A program made the translations under genes and the position numbers. The notes under the pieces were generated by a model. The model saw only the letters and a program-made list of their open reading frames with translations, did no database searches and was not told where the DNA came from. A DNA stretch of 64,000 bases from Candidatus Gastranaerophilales bacterium (GTDB lineage Bacteria; Cyanobacteriota; Vampirovibrionia; Gastranaerophilales; Gastranaerophilaceae), in contig QAMI01000039.1 in NCBI GenBank assembly GCA_003150395.1, forward strand, positions 8,742 to 72,741, written 5' to 3'. Positions 1 through 8,913 of this stretch are shown here, piece by piece (the stretch's first letter is position 1; the number at the start of each line of letters is the position of its first letter).

Positions 1-705
1 ATTTTTAAGCGCCAAATCACCCATTTTGTCATAGAATATTTCGCAATGATTGGTAGTTGCAGCGGCTTGTTTATAAACATTTTCGGCGGCTGTATTTAAT
101 TTGAATTTTTCTAAAAACTTCCCGACTGTGTTGTATGTGAATACAGAAAAATCATCAGACATGCTTTTATAAAACATTTTGATAGTCGGTCTGTCCCAAG
201 CAAGCATTAGGCTTCCGGAAAGAAAATAGTACAAGAAATTCATGTAATCAGCAGCATTACCGTTTTTTGCGTTTATTTTCTGTAAAATTGCCTGTGATAA
301 TATTAATCTGGGACGCGCTGATTTAAGCTTTCCCATCTTGATAGCTGATTTGAATTCTGCTTCAGCTGATTTGTAATCTTCGGCCATTTTCATGAAAAAG
401 CCTGCATACATGTGAGCATTCATGTTTTTAGGTGCGAGAGAAACTGCAGTTTTACATTGTTCGATTGCTGTTTCAACACTGATTTGCCCCTGTTCAAACA
501 TAAGACTTGCCAAACGATAATATGATTCAGGTATTGTCGGATCAAATTTAACCGCATCAATATAGTATTCAATGGCCTGATTTAAGTCATTGTTATTTTG
601 TCTTATCAAATAGCGTTCGTGGGCGACTCTTGCCTTTTCCAGTGCTATTTTTGCTTTTTCGGCGTTTTCATTAATTATGGGTTGTATCAAAATTTGTTCT
701 GACAT
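1..705 (-). CDS. Tetratricopeptide-repeat protein, C-terminus outside the window
   Basis: Reading the minus strand from ATG at 705 gives 235 codons open to the window edge, so the protein is cut at its C-terminus. A GGAG ribosome-binding site sits six bases before the ATG. The sequence shows helical repeat units of TPR type: NDLNQAIEYYIDAVKFDPTI is followed by a unit with YYRLASLMFEQG and one with AHMYAGFFMKMAEDYKSA. TPR arrays mediate protein-protein contacts; no enzymatic domain or signal peptide is visible, so it is probably a cytoplasmic scaffold. It is divergent from mnmG with about 200 bases between. The specific role cannot be told. Confidence 0.8.
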   Translation of the reverse strand, partial: MSEQILIQPIINENAEKAKIALEKARVAHERYLIRQNNNDLNQAIEYYIDAVKFDPTIPESYYRLASLMFEQGQISVETAIEQCKTAVSLAPKNMNAHMYAGFFMKMAEDYKSAEAEFKSAIKMGKLKSARPRLILSQAILQKINAKNGNAADYMNFLYYFLSGSLMLAWDRPTIKMFYKSMSDDFSVFTYNTVGKFLEKFKLNTAAENVYKQAAATTNHCEIFYDKMGDLALKN

Positions 706-902
706 TACGAGCTCCATATAAGATGTATAAAAATTTTATCGTCTTTACTATATTAAACTTTATCCAATTATTTAAAAATCGTATAAATGTACCAGATGAA
801 AGAATAATTTATACTAAAGTTGGAAAATTGAAGTGAATGGATTTAACCTATTAACTTTCAAATCACTTCCCACTTAAAATGTCTTTGTATTATAATAAAA
901 CT

Positions 903-2795
903 ATGAATTACCTCAAAAACACTTATGATTGTATAGTTGTCGGAGCAGGCCACGCAGGCTGCGAAGCCGCTATTTCTGCTGCTCGTTTGGGAGCTAAAGT
1001 TTTGCTTTGCACGCTTAATATAGACAATATCGCCTTGATGCCCTGTAATCCTGCAATAGGCGGCCCTGCAAAATCGACAATAGTTCGTGAAATTGATGCG
1101 CTTGGCGGGGTAATGGGCGAGGCTGCTGATGCAACTTATATTCAAATGAGAATGTTGAATTCTTCGAAAGGCCCGGCAGTACGGGCACTTCGTGCGCAAT
1201 CAGATAAACGGCAGTATATGGATTACATGCGAAATGTAATCGAAAACAATGAAAATATATATCTCCGTCAGGCGTGTATTACGGATTTAATCGCTGAAAA
1301 CGGTGTTATTACAGGTGCAGTTGATGAATTTGGCATTGAATATAAGGCACGCACGGTAATTCTTACAACTGGAACTTCTCTTTGCGGAAGAATTTTTGTC
1401 GGCTTAAAATCATACAGCGCCGGACGGCTTGGAGAAATGGCTGCAATCGGGCTTTCTGATTCATTGAGAAAATTAGGAATAAATATTAAAAAACTTAAAA
1501 CCGGAACTCCGCCGCGTGTTGACAAGCGGACAATTGACTATACAAAAATGCAAATTCAGCCTCCGGATGAGGAATTGTACTTTTATTCATTTAAACCTAA
1601 CCGTCCTGTGAGGCTACAGGTTCCATGCTATTTGACCAGAACAACAGAGGAAACTCACAAAATTATTCGCAACAATCTGGACAAATCCCCGATGTTTCAA
1701 GGTTTGATTGAAGGTGTCGGCCCCCGTTACTGTCCTTCTATTGAAGATAAAGTTGTGCGTTTTAGTCAAAATCCTTCGCATCATATTTTTGTTGAACCTG
1801 AAGGGTTGGGAACATATGAAGTTTATATTCAAGGTTTTTCAAGCAGTCTGCCAGCGGATGTTCAGGTAAAAATGCTGCATACATTACCGGGACTTGAAAA
1901 GGCACATGTGATAAAGCCTGCTTATGCAGTTGAATATGATTATGTTCCGGCTGTGCAGACAATGCATTCTTTGATGTCAAAAAATGTTCAAGGGCTTTTC
2001 TTTGCCGGACAAATTAATGGCACAAGCGGTTATGAAGAGGCTGCAGGGCAGGGTTTAATCGCCGGGATTAATGCTGTAAACTATTTAAACAATTCAGAAA
2101 TGCTAGAACTGTCAAGAAGTTCATCTTATATCGGAACTTTGATTGATGATTTGGTTACAAAAGATATTCAGGATCCTTACAGAATGCTTACATCGCGTTC
2201 CGAATACAGGCTTTTGCTTCGTCAGGACAATGCGGATGCACGTCTTACTGAAGTTGGACATAAAATTGGTTTGATTGATGATGTTCAGTTTAAAGTATTC
2301 ACTGAAAAACAGCAGAATATCGAAAAAGAAATGTCACGGCTTCTTGAACATAAGATTTCCGCAACCGATAAGGTTAATGAAATTCTTGCAAAATACGGTG
2401 AAAACATGGAACGCGGCATGAAAGCGGCAGAGCTTTTGAAGCGTCCGAATATTACTTATAAAATTTTGCAGGAAATTGATGAAACAACTGCAAATCTTAA
2501 CGTTGCACGCGATATATATGAGCAGGTCGAAGTTTTAATCAAATACGAAGGCTACTTAAAACGTCAGGCTTATCAGGTAGAACAGGCAGGCAAGCTTGAT
2601 AAATTTAAAATACCTGACGATATAGATTATGATAAAATCGATCATATTTCATCAGAAACAAAAGATAAATTGAAGAAAATCCGTCCGAAAACTCTGGCTC
2701 AGGCCTCACGTATAGGCGGGGTGAAACCTGCAGATATATCAATTCTTATGGTGCTGTTGGAACGTCATGCAGTTGCTCGGAAGGTGCTTGGGTAA
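903..2795 (+). CDS. mnmG: tRNA uridine-5-carboxymethylaminomethyl modification enzyme MnmG (GidA)
   Basis: FAD-dependent enzyme that, with the GTPase MnmE, installs the cmnm5 group on wobble U34 of certain tRNAs in the cytoplasm. The N-terminal FAD-binding loop GAGHAGCEAA, the conserved segment MPCNPAIGGPAKS and the second dinucleotide-binding region FFAGQINGTSGYEEAAGQG are all present, followed by the all-helical C-terminal MnmE/tRNA-binding domain. Length (about 630 residues) is normal. An ATG at 879 is also in frame, but the family normally starts about eight residues before the FAD loop, which fits 903. A perfect TATAAT lies at 891-896, six bases before this ATG, so the message may be leaderless; no Shine-Dalgarno is seen. 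mnmE is not in the window. Confidence 0.96.
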   Translation: MNYLKNTYDCIVVGAGHAGCEAAISAARLGAKVLLCTLNIDNIALMPCNPAIGGPAKSTIVREIDALGGVMGEAADATYIQMRMLNSSKGPAVRALRAQSDKRQYMDYMRNVIENNENIYLRQACITDLIAENGVITGAVDEFGIEYKARTVILTTGTSLCGRIFVGLKSYSAGRLGEMAAIGLSDSLRKLGINIKKLKTGTPPRVDKRTIDYTKMQIQPPDEELYFYSFKPNRPVRLQVPCYLTRTTEETHKIIRNNLDKSPMFQGLIEGVGPRYCPSIEDKVVRFSQNPSHHIFVEPEGLGTYEVYIQGFSSSLPADVQVKMLHTLPGLEKAHVIKPAYAVEYDYVPAVQTMHSLMSKNVQGLFFAGQINGTSGYEEAAGQGLIAGINAVNYLNNSEMLELSRSSSYIGTLIDDLVTKDIQDPYRMLTSRSEYRLLLRQDNADARLTEVGHKIGLIDDVQFKVFTEKQQNIEKEMSRLLEHKISATDKVNEILAKYGENMERGMKAAELLKRPNITYKILQEIDETTANLNVARDIYEQVEVLIKYEGYLKRQAYQVEQAGKLDKFKIPDDIDYDKIDHISSETKDKLKKIRPKTLAQASRIGGVKPADISILMVLLERHAVARKVLG

Positions 2796-2981
2796 TTTGA
2801 TTCTTAGCCTTAATATTAGTAATTTTGTTTTTTATAATTTTCCCTGTATAATTTAGAATTTCACCAAGATACGCGCATATAATTACAGACAAGAATGTGT
2901 ACAAATACTTATATTTTTCCATTATGTCTAATTATTTTGAAGATTATATAAATATCTTTAACTAAAATATTAAGCTGTTGT

Positions 2982-3320
2982 TCAAAAAGTTGGTGGATAA
3001 ACTTCGTAGTTTTTTCCAAGTTTTTTAAATTCAATATTGTTATTGGATAAAATTCTTTCAACCGTCTGGTCTTTCAAATCGTTTACTTTTATTCTGAATT
3101 TACCGGTGACGTATTTGCGGCGGATATCATAAAAGGTATTTCTGGCGTCAAGCAGCCAAAAATTGTTCATCAGCATTCCAAGTGTAAAAATTTGCTGGCG
3201 TGAACTGATTGTATCGCCGTTAATTTCATATTGGCTTTTAAATGCGGGCTGACTGCGTTTTTGTGAAACTGAGCCAGGGCGGTTGTATTTTATATTTGCG
3301 TAAGAAGGATTAATTTTCAT
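2982..3320 (-). CDS. Hypothetical protein with N-terminal PAFKS-type signature
   Basis: 112-residue protein without a recognised domain. The first 30 residues (MKINPSYANIKYNRPG, then QPAFKSQYEI) are Asn/Ser/Gln-rich and end in a PAFKS segment like those of several other unrelated hypothetical proteins in this window. The rest (RQQIFTLGMLMNNFWLLDAR and a basic C-terminal half ending YEVYPPTF) looks like a small folded domain. No membrane segment or signal peptide. It is convergent with mnmG, with about 190 bases between. Function unknown; the call as a real gene rests on length, composition and the shared N-terminal signature. Confidence 0.6.
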   Translation of the reverse strand: MKINPSYANIKYNRPGSVSQKRSQPAFKSQYEINGDTISSRQQIFTLGMLMNNFWLLDARNTFYDIRRKYVTGKFRIKVNDLKDQTVERILSNNNIEFKKLGKNYEVYPPTF

Positions 3321-3516
3321 AGTTCTATTTTACCTAACCAGTATTTTAAAAACAAACCCGCAAAATATTTACTAAAATAGTCTAATTTTTTATAAATATT
3401 TACAATCCTTAAAATTTTATTGGTTTTTAATAGCTCAAAAGCCTAATTTACAAAATATTCAATACTAAGTTTTTTGATTATTCAAGGGAATACAGGATTT
3501 ACAAAAAGGAAAACCC

Positions 3517-3536
3517 AAAAATCCCGAAGATGGATT
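3517..3536. repeat. 20-bp direct repeat matching the 3' end of tRNA-Gln (other copy 3690-3709)
   Basis: The 20 bases AAAAATCCCGAAGATGGATT occur identically at 3517-3536 and 3690-3709, 173 bases apart. The second copy is the acceptor/T-arm end of tRNA-Gln plus its trailing A-run. Direct repeats of a tRNA 3' end are what tyrosine-integrase elements leave behind, but no integrase or cargo lies between the copies. Confidence 0.7.
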
Positions 3537-3580
3537 TCAGCTCAGCGTCAGGCGAGCATCACGAGCCTAGACGATGAGGG
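3523..3580 (-). pseudogene. Degenerate tRNA-Gln-like remnant
   Basis: Read on the minus strand this segment keeps the D-arm text ATCGTCTAG (3567-3575 on plus as CTAGACGAT) and the T-arm/acceptor text AATCCATCTTCGGGA of the intact tRNA-Gln at 3694-3764, but the middle, including the anticodon arm, is replaced by unrelated sequence and it is about 12 bases shorter. It cannot form a normal cloverleaf. A pseudo-tRNA or att-site scar is the likeliest reading. Confidence 0.45.
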
Positions 3581-3693
3581 TGCTCTTTAGAGTAAAACCA
3601 CGAGAAATTTGAGCAACACGAAAATTTCTCAGTGGTTCGAAGACACTTCAGGATTTCAAAATTTTTCAAATGAAAAAAATAAGCAATAAAAAA

Positions 3694-3764
3694 ATCCCGA
3701 AGATGGATTCGAACCACCGTTAGAAGAGCCAGAATCTTCTGTCCTGCCACTAGACGATTCGGGA
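3694..3764 (-). tRNA. tRNA-Gln (anticodon CTG)
   Basis: Reverse-strand cloverleaf: acceptor TCCCGAA/TTCGGGA, T at position 8, D-arm GTCT-AGTGGCA-GGAC, anticodon arm GAAGA-TTCTGGC-TCTTC with anticodon CTG, four-base variable loop and T-arm GGTGG-TTCGAAT-CCATC. It begins with a U1-A72 pair, as in other bacterial glutamine tRNAs. CCA is not encoded; the T-run that follows on the minus strand may end transcription. Confidence 0.8.
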
Positions 3765-3847
3765 TTAGTAACTCTCTTATTATAAATAAAAAATAAAATT
3801 GTGCAAGTGGAAATTCAAAAAATATTTTTTTGTGATAAACTTTTTGT

Positions 3848-5917
3848 ATGAAGATATTAAAAAATTTGAATAAACTTTATGCGTCAATACTTGTGTTATC
3901 TGTTACTGTAATGCAGGTTCCGGCTTTCGCAACGGAGCTGGCAGCGGTTGAAAAACCTGCTGTGAAAATTGAGACGCAAGCAAAAACTTTTTATATTTCA
4001 GAAGAACTGAAAAAAGAACTTAAATATAATATTCAGGCTGTTTATGGAGCTGAAAATACCGATGTAATTTATAATCGTATTGAAAAACTTGCAGCAAAAT
4101 CAGTTTCTCAAAGACCGAAAAATCTTTTAAATGAAGACGTTACAAGAGTTTCAGACTGGTATAAAGACGAAATTATTTATATGTTTTACGTTGACCAATT
4201 TGGGGTAATTACAGCTGAAAAACCGAATTCTTTCAAAGATTCTGTCCAAATGCTGGATTACTTAAAAGATTTGGGAGTTACAACACTTTATATACTTCCA
4301 TTTGCTGATTCCCCGATGGATGACTCAGGCTTTGATGTTAAAAATCCGAAAAATGTCAGAAAAGATTTGGGCGGAATGCCGGAGTTTAAAGAATTTGTAA
4401 TAGCGGCAAAACAAAAAGGTTTCAAAATAAAAGCGGATTTGGTTCTAAATCATTTTTCAGATCAGCATGAGTGGTTTAAGCAGGCAATGGCTGGTGATTT
4501 GGAAAAGCTGAATTACTTTATCGTGCGTGAGGAAATGCCAAAGTATAGAAAATACGAAGATCCTAAAAAAGGCACGATTGTTGAATACGAAGAGCCTAAT
4601 GGAAAAATATCAAAAAGACGTTTGATATTCCCTGACATAACCGACAATCATTATCGCAAGGTTACTATTAACGGTAAGGATTATTATTTGTATCATACAT
4701 TCTATCCCTTCCAGCTTGATATAAACTGGGAAAATCCAGAGGTTTTATATTATTGCTTAGAAACAATCAGTTATTGGGCAAATTTGGGTATTGATATTTT
4801 TAGAATGGATGCAATCCCTTATTTTGTAAAAGAAGAAGGATCAACTGCTGAAAATCTTGACAAAACTCATAATGTTGTAAAAATAATAAGCATTTATCTT
4901 CAAGCAACAGCTCCTCGTTCTGTAATTCAGGCTGAGGCTTGCCAAACTCCAAAGGATATCCTCCCATATTTTGGAAAAGAACGTGAAATTAAAACAGAAA
5001 TCAATAATCAGCCGCTAAATTTAAAACGTACTGACGAAATTCAAATTGCATATCATTTTCCTTATATGCCTGCACTTTGGGCTTCGTTTATAACAGAAAA
5101 TAACAAATATTTTATTGATGCAAATAAAGCAACGCCTTCAATTCCTGACAGCGCAAGCTGGGCAACTTTTTTGCGTGTGCATGATGAATTAACACTTGAA
5201 ATGGTAACGCCTGAAGTCAGAAAAATTATTTATGATGCACTTGAACCTCGCGGCGCCGAATTCAGAAATGGCCTTGGTGTAAGCGGGAGAACTGCAAACT
5301 TTTTGGGTAATAATCCTGACAGAATTATAATGGCTTATTCTGTATTACTTTCTTTGCCGGGAATTCCAATTATATATTATGGTGATGAAATAGCTGCACA
5401 AAACAATTTTTCATATGCTAAAAAGGCTGCCAAATCAAGAGAACAAAATCAGAAAAGGAACAAAATAAGACTTCTTTCATTTTTTGATAGCCGTGATATT
5501 AACAGAGGTGTTCTTGATTATAATGCGTTCTATTCAGCGATGAAAAATACCCGTGGAACGACTTTGTCATCAAAAATTCATTCCGAAGTTAAGCATATGA
5601 TTGAATTGAGAAAAAATACTCCTGCGCTTTCTCGCGGTTCTCTTACAATTCTAAAAACAAAGTCAGAAAAAGATTTTGCTTACATCCGGGAATATAATGG
5701 AGAAAAATACCTTATCGTCCATAATTTAGGCAGTACAAAACGGGTTTCGGAAATTGATCTGCCGGTCGGAATGGTGTTTAAACCTGTAAAAAAAGACTGT
5801 ATTTATTTGGAAAATATTCTGAACGGGCAGAAATATAAAGTGAAAGTATCACCGACACAAAAGACAACTCGTCTTTTGATGTATCCTTACGCTACTGTTT
5901 GGCTGAAAATAATTTAG
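3848..5917 (+). CDS. Exported GH13 (alpha-amylase superfamily) glycoside hydrolase or transglycosylase
   Basis: 689 residues with a signal peptide (basic start, hydrophobic stretch about 12-25, AFA cleavage site at 26-28), so it acts outside the inner membrane. The GH13 TIM barrel follows: start at DEIIYMFYVDQFG, then DLVLNHFSDQHEWF (region I), GIDIFRMDAI with nucleophile Asp321, IQAEACQ with acid/base Glu363 and FLRVHDE with His445-Asp446. All three catalytic acids are present. A C-terminal beta domain ends the protein. The layout recalls trehalose synthase / maltose glucosyltransferase-like GH13 members, but substrate is not decidable. No strong ribosome-binding site is seen. Its 3' end overlaps the convergent acyltransferase gene by 26 bases. 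Confidence 0.9.
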   Translation: MKILKNLNKLYASILVLSVTVMQVPAFATELAAVEKPAVKIETQAKTFYISEELKKELKYNIQAVYGAENTDVIYNRIEKLAAKSVSQRPKNLLNEDVTRVSDWYKDEIIYMFYVDQFGVITAEKPNSFKDSVQMLDYLKDLGVTTLYILPFADSPMDDSGFDVKNPKNVRKDLGGMPEFKEFVIAAKQKGFKIKADLVLNHFSDQHEWFKQAMAGDLEKLNYFIVREEMPKYRKYEDPKKGTIVEYEEPNGKISKRRLIFPDITDNHYRKVTINGKDYYLYHTFYPFQLDINWENPEVLYYCLETISYWANLGIDIFRMDAIPYFVKEEGSTAENLDKTHNVVKIISIYLQATAPRSVIQAEACQTPKDILPYFGKEREIKTEINNQPLNLKRTDEIQIAYHFPYMPALWASFITENNKYFIDANKATPSIPDSASWATFLRVHDELTLEMVTPEVRKIIYDALEPRGAEFRNGLGVSGRTANFLGNNPDRIIMAYSVLLSLPGIPIIYYGDEIAAQNNFSYAKKAAKSREQNQKRNKIRLLSFFDSRDINRGVLDYNAFYSAMKNTRGTTLSSKIHSEVKHMIELRKNTPALSRGSLTILKTKSEKDFAYIREYNGEKYLIVHNLGSTKRVSEIDLPVGMVFKPVKKDCIYLENILNGQKYKVKVSPTQKTTRLLMYPYATVWLKII

Positions 5918-6968
5918 CACGGATTTTCTGAAGTGCATACCCCGAATAGGTCGTGATAACCATTGTCAGTACAAAATACAAATATGTTGTCTGAACAGGG
6001 TTATAAATCCAATAAATATCGTGTTCTGCACGTTCTGTAATCGGAATTCCGTGAATTTTAAAAAATATTGCAGTAATCAAATACATCACCAAAAGGTGAT
6101 TTGCCATTATGTGATAAGTTGTTTCGCCCATGATTTTTAGGAATTGAACGTCTTTCAAATATGGATAAATCACTTTAACAGTAAATAAACTTGCCCAAAT
6201 TCCGGTTAAAGATGTCAAAACAGGTACAATTATCTGGTCATCAAACCTTGCCCAAACAAGTACATAACTTAAACCAATTCCATGCGAAGGGTCATAATCT
6301 CTGTTAAACATCCACAATATTGATTGGAAAATGATTATTGCTCCTAGCCATTTTATTGTAAAAATATCAAATTTATCTTTGATATGGTGCATGTAGAAAT
6401 ATCCAAGATAAACAAAAAACATTGAAAATACAGTTCTGAAAATCAAAAGATTAATTGAAGTCATTTCAATGTTTTTAATCACAGGAATTGAAAGAAAACC
6501 AAAAATCGAAAACACTGCAAGATGTGCAAACTTGTTATTTGTAATTTTGAACAGCCCCTTAAGGAAGAATAAAAACGCTATCATTGTTATAAATAATTGA
6601 GGAACAAACCATAGCGGGCAGCTTAAATCCATTTGATGTCCATTTAAAAACGGAGTCAATGTAAGGTTTTTTAGTGTTAACGGCTCGCCCCACCATTTCC
6701 CGGTAAAGTGGAAGATTACGCAGGTCACAATAACGTAAAATATTTCATACAAAAAATAGGGAAACAAAAGGCTTTTCACACGTCTTTTTATAAATGTGCA
6801 GGCATCAGATAAATATTTTTCCTTAAAAAGCATTCCGGAAATAAAGAAAAACAATGCAAGCTGGAACGAATACGGCGGAAACATTCCAAGCATTGAAAAT
6901 TCCAAATGGCCAGAAACGACAAGCATTATTGCAAAAGCTTTTAAAAGATTAATTTTTTCTGAAAACAT
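5892..6968 (-). CDS. Acyltransferase family 3 membrane protein
   Basis: 358 residues, almost all hydrophobic, with roughly ten membrane helices. The start INLLKAFAIMLVVSGHLEFS carries the His of the family's N-terminal motif, and FQLALFFFISGMLFKEKY matches the typical second helix of acyltransferase-3 (OafA/NodX-like) proteins. These enzymes move acetyl or other acyl groups onto surface polysaccharides, lipids or exported sugars across the inner membrane. The acceptor cannot be told from sequence; no polysaccharide cluster surrounds it. It ends inside the convergent GH13 gene. Confidence 0.88.
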   Translation of the reverse strand: MFSEKINLLKAFAIMLVVSGHLEFSMLGMFPPYSFQLALFFFISGMLFKEKYLSDACTFIKRRVKSLLFPYFLYEIFYVIVTCVIFHFTGKWWGEPLTLKNLTLTPFLNGHQMDLSCPLWFVPQLFITMIAFLFFLKGLFKITNNKFAHLAVFSIFGFLSIPVIKNIEMTSINLLIFRTVFSMFFVYLGYFYMHHIKDKFDIFTIKWLGAIIIFQSILWMFNRDYDPSHGIGLSYVLVWARFDDQIIVPVLTSLTGIWASLFTVKVIYPYLKDVQFLKIMGETTYHIMANHLLVMYLITAIFFKIHGIPITERAEHDIYWIYNPVQTTYLYFVLTMVITTYSGYALQKIRAKLFSAKQ

Positions 6969-7070
6969 GTCAAAATCCCTTCATCACTTTTATTATACAT
7001 AAAAATAATGAAAACAAATTCTCTGTTTAATTATCAAAGTGACAATTCGTTTACTTTAGAAATTATCACG

Positions 7071-7727
7071 TTAGACAGATTTTCTTTCACCGATTTTATA
7101 GTTGCTTAAAAATTCAAAGGTATCTGGAAAATTTTCTTTTAAGAGAGTTTTGTTTTTAATTGAATTTTTGTATCCGCTTCCCCACAATCCGCCTCCTGTA
7201 TGAATCCAAGCTAAAATGTCCGCGCAAACCTCATTTTGAAAATATTCACTTAGCGGTTTAATTAATAAATTATTTACTTCAAAAATATCGTAATTATGAT
7301 TATCAGGATGTCTTTTGGGCAGGTTTTGGGTATCAAAATATAATGAATCAAGTAAATCCCGGTTTTGCATTAACCCTTCACAATCAAGTATTCCGTGGGC
7401 AGCTTCATGGTTAACTACTTTTTGTATATCTTTAGGTTCCACTCTGGTTGTAATTGCCATAAACCTGTAAAGTGGGTATGTGCAGGTAACCGCTTCCCAT
7501 TCAGGAGCACCTTCGCGTGCAAGTTTTTCGTTTTCAAAGATATCTGCTATAGAATTTGAGCAATAGAGTTTATAATTATTTCTTTTTAGCACATCGCCCC
7601 ATTTGTCGGGAATATCTTTTATACTTTTTTCAACAGCTCTTGTAAAATCTTTTTTTACATTTCTCATTGTCAAAACTTTATAATTCATTTGAAAAGCAAC
7701 ATTTTGTGAAGCATTATCTATTTTCAT
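7071..7727 (-). CDS. Putative zinc metallopeptidase-like protein (HEAAH motif)
   Basis: 218 residues, not matched to a named family. VVNHEAAHGILDCEG carries a zincin-type HExxH motif (His107, Glu108, His111), and QNEVCADILAW further on (Glu166) is placed like the third, glutamate ligand of gluzincins. These are visible; peptidase activity is inference. No signal peptide is present; the N-terminus (MKIDNASQNVAFQMNYKV) fits the VAF/PAF signature of other hypotheticals here. AGGAGT lies seven bases before the ATG on the minus strand. It is followed 102 bases later by the acyltransferase gene on the same strand. Confidence 0.7.
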   Translation of the reverse strand: MKIDNASQNVAFQMNYKVLTMRNVKKDFTRAVEKSIKDIPDKWGDVLKRNNYKLYCSNSIADIFENEKLAREGAPEWEAVTCTYPLYRFMAITTRVEPKDIQKVVNHEAAHGILDCEGLMQNRDLLDSLYFDTQNLPKRHPDNHNYDIFEVNNLLIKPLSEYFQNEVCADILAWIHTGGGLWGSGYKNSIKNKTLLKENFPDTFEFLSNYKIGERKSV

Positions 7728-7850
7728 CCTGTGTACTCCTTATCTGATACCATATAAACACTATAGAGCATATGCTAATATAATTTATGTTAGTATATTT
7801 TTTTTATTTGTCAATTAGCCGAAATAAAAAAGCTTGTTTTCTTGGAAATA

Positions 7851-8390
7851 TTAAATCCTACTTTTTTTATTGAAGTTTGGTAGTTTATAAATCAAGTGAA
7901 TCATATCTTTTCCGCGCACATTTTTTATGAATTCACCTTCTATTTTTGCTCCCAACCTTTCAGCCACATTTCTTGAAGCGTTATTGGATGGCCGGATTTC
8001 AAAAATAACTTCTTTTAAATTTAATTTTTTAAATGCGTAATCAGTTAAAGCTTTTGCACATTCTGTAGCAAATCCGTTATGCCAATATTCTTTTTTTAAT
8101 ATGTAACCTATTTCGTGATAGAGTCTGTTTTCTATAAAATCCGGCATTAACGCAGCTTGACCGAGAATTTTATGTGACAATTTATCTTCAATGATAAAAT
8201 ATCCAAGGTTATATTTTCGATAAAGCGCCTGGTTTTTATCAATCCATTCCTGAACGTCTTTATCTTTAAACTGATATTCCCAAGCATACATAACTTCTGG
8301 ATTTTGAAGAATTGATTTTAAATTTATAAAGTCATCTTGAGTTATGTATCGTAAATAAACTCGATTGCATTCTAAAAATATATTTTTCAT
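7851..8390 (-). CDS. GNAT-family N-acetyltransferase (RimJ/RimL type)
   Basis: 179 residues with the RimJ/RimL layout: CNRVYLRYITQDDFINLKSI at the start, then ILGQAALMPDF, HEIGYILKKEYWHNGFATE (acetyl-CoA pyrophosphate-binding turn) and the closing region RPSNNASRNVAERLGAKIEG. Such enzymes acetylate protein N-termini, amino sugars or small molecules in the cytoplasm; the substrate is unknown. No antibiotic-resistance or toxin partner is next to it. It is transcribed away from the XRE gene at 8463. Confidence 0.9.
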   Translation of the reverse strand: MKNIFLECNRVYLRYITQDDFINLKSILQNPEVMYAWEYQFKDKDVQEWIDKNQALYRKYNLGYFIIEDKLSHKILGQAALMPDFIENRLYHEIGYILKKEYWHNGFATECAKALTDYAFKKLNLKEVIFEIRPSNNASRNVAERLGAKIEGEFIKNVRGKDMIHLIYKLPNFNKKSRI

Positions 8391-8462
8391 TAAAGTATGA
8401 TAGCATAAATTGGGTTATCTTTTTATCATTTCGTTTTGCGTTATATTGTTACGTGAAAGTGT

Positions 8463-8834
8463 GTGGAATATGCTAAAAAAATAACTTACTATACTGATAT
8501 GGATGGTAGTGAAATAAAAAGAATTTTGGGTACTTCAGTTTTTGAAATTAGAAGAGCTAATGACTTAAGTCAAGAAAAGTTCGCAGAACTAATTGGCAAA
8601 GATAAAAATACAATTAATCGTATAGAATCTGGTGTTAATTTTGTTACAAGTGATACTTATGCGATTCTGTGTAATATTTTTAATGTTCATCCAAGTATTT
8701 TAATGATGCGTAGGCCTGTGTATTTTCTAAAAGAGCATGTCAACTATAGAAATAAAATTAATGAATTGCTTAAAACTTTTTCTGTTGACAAACTTCAAGA
8801 GATTTACAACATCCTCAGTGTTATGAATAAATAA
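8463..8834 (+). CDS. XRE-family helix-turn-helix regulator
   Basis: 123 residues. An HTH_3 domain covers about residues 18-70 (VFEIRRANDLSQEKFAELIG, then KNTINRIESG), followed by a C-terminal helical tail ending LQEIYNILSVMNK that may serve for dimerisation. The frame opens with GTG at 8463; ATG at 8499, in the same frame, is an alternative start, and neither has a clear ribosome-binding site. It is upstream of a second XRE gene and an XRE remnant, so this is a cluster of small DNA-binding proteins. Target unknown. Confidence 0.82.
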   Translation: MEYAKKITYYTDMDGSEIKRILGTSVFEIRRANDLSQEKFAELIGKDKNTINRIESGVNFVTSDTYAILCNIFNVHPSILMMRRPVYFLKEHVNYRNKINELLKTFSVDKLQEIYNILSVMNK

Positions 8835-8863
8835 ATTTACATAAAACCTCCAAAAATTTTAAT

Positions 8864-8881
8864 TAGGATATATATGTCCTA
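8864..8881. promoter_or_regulatory. Inverted repeat, candidate operator before the XRE gene at 8914
   Basis: TAGGATATATATGTCCTA has arms TAGGA/TCCTA around an AT core. It ends nine bases before a perfect TATAAT at 8890-8895 and therefore covers the expected -35 region of the promoter for the XRE gene. Autorepression by that protein is a reasonable guess. Confidence 0.4.
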
Positions 8882-8913
8882 GGTGTAAATATAATATCAA
8901 TTATTATAAATAA

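Larger units (their letters stand above)
3321..3693. other. Non-coding stretch with tRNA-derived and palindromic sequence
   Basis: No convincing gene lies here. The left 170 bases are plain AT-rich sequence. From 3517 on it holds a degenerate copy of the neighbouring tRNA-Gln and, at 3598-3635, a hairpin with arms CCAC-GAGAAATTT and AAATTTCTC-a-GTGG around an 11-base loop. The plus-strand text GTGGTTCGAA at 3632-3641 also resembles a tRNA T-arm. The look is of a scar from repeated duplication or integration at the tRNA. Confidence 0.5.

Noticed and set aside
2746..2922. 58-codon open frame on the minus strand with a hydrophobic N-terminus, overlapping the end of mnmG
   Set aside because: No ribosome-binding site or promoter and 50 bases overlap with mnmG; it could be a small membrane protein, but nothing beyond the open frame supports it.
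3559..3750. 63-codon open frame on the minus strand
   Set aside because: It runs through the tRNA-Gln gene and the tRNA remnant, has no ribosome-binding site and a composition unlike the real genes.
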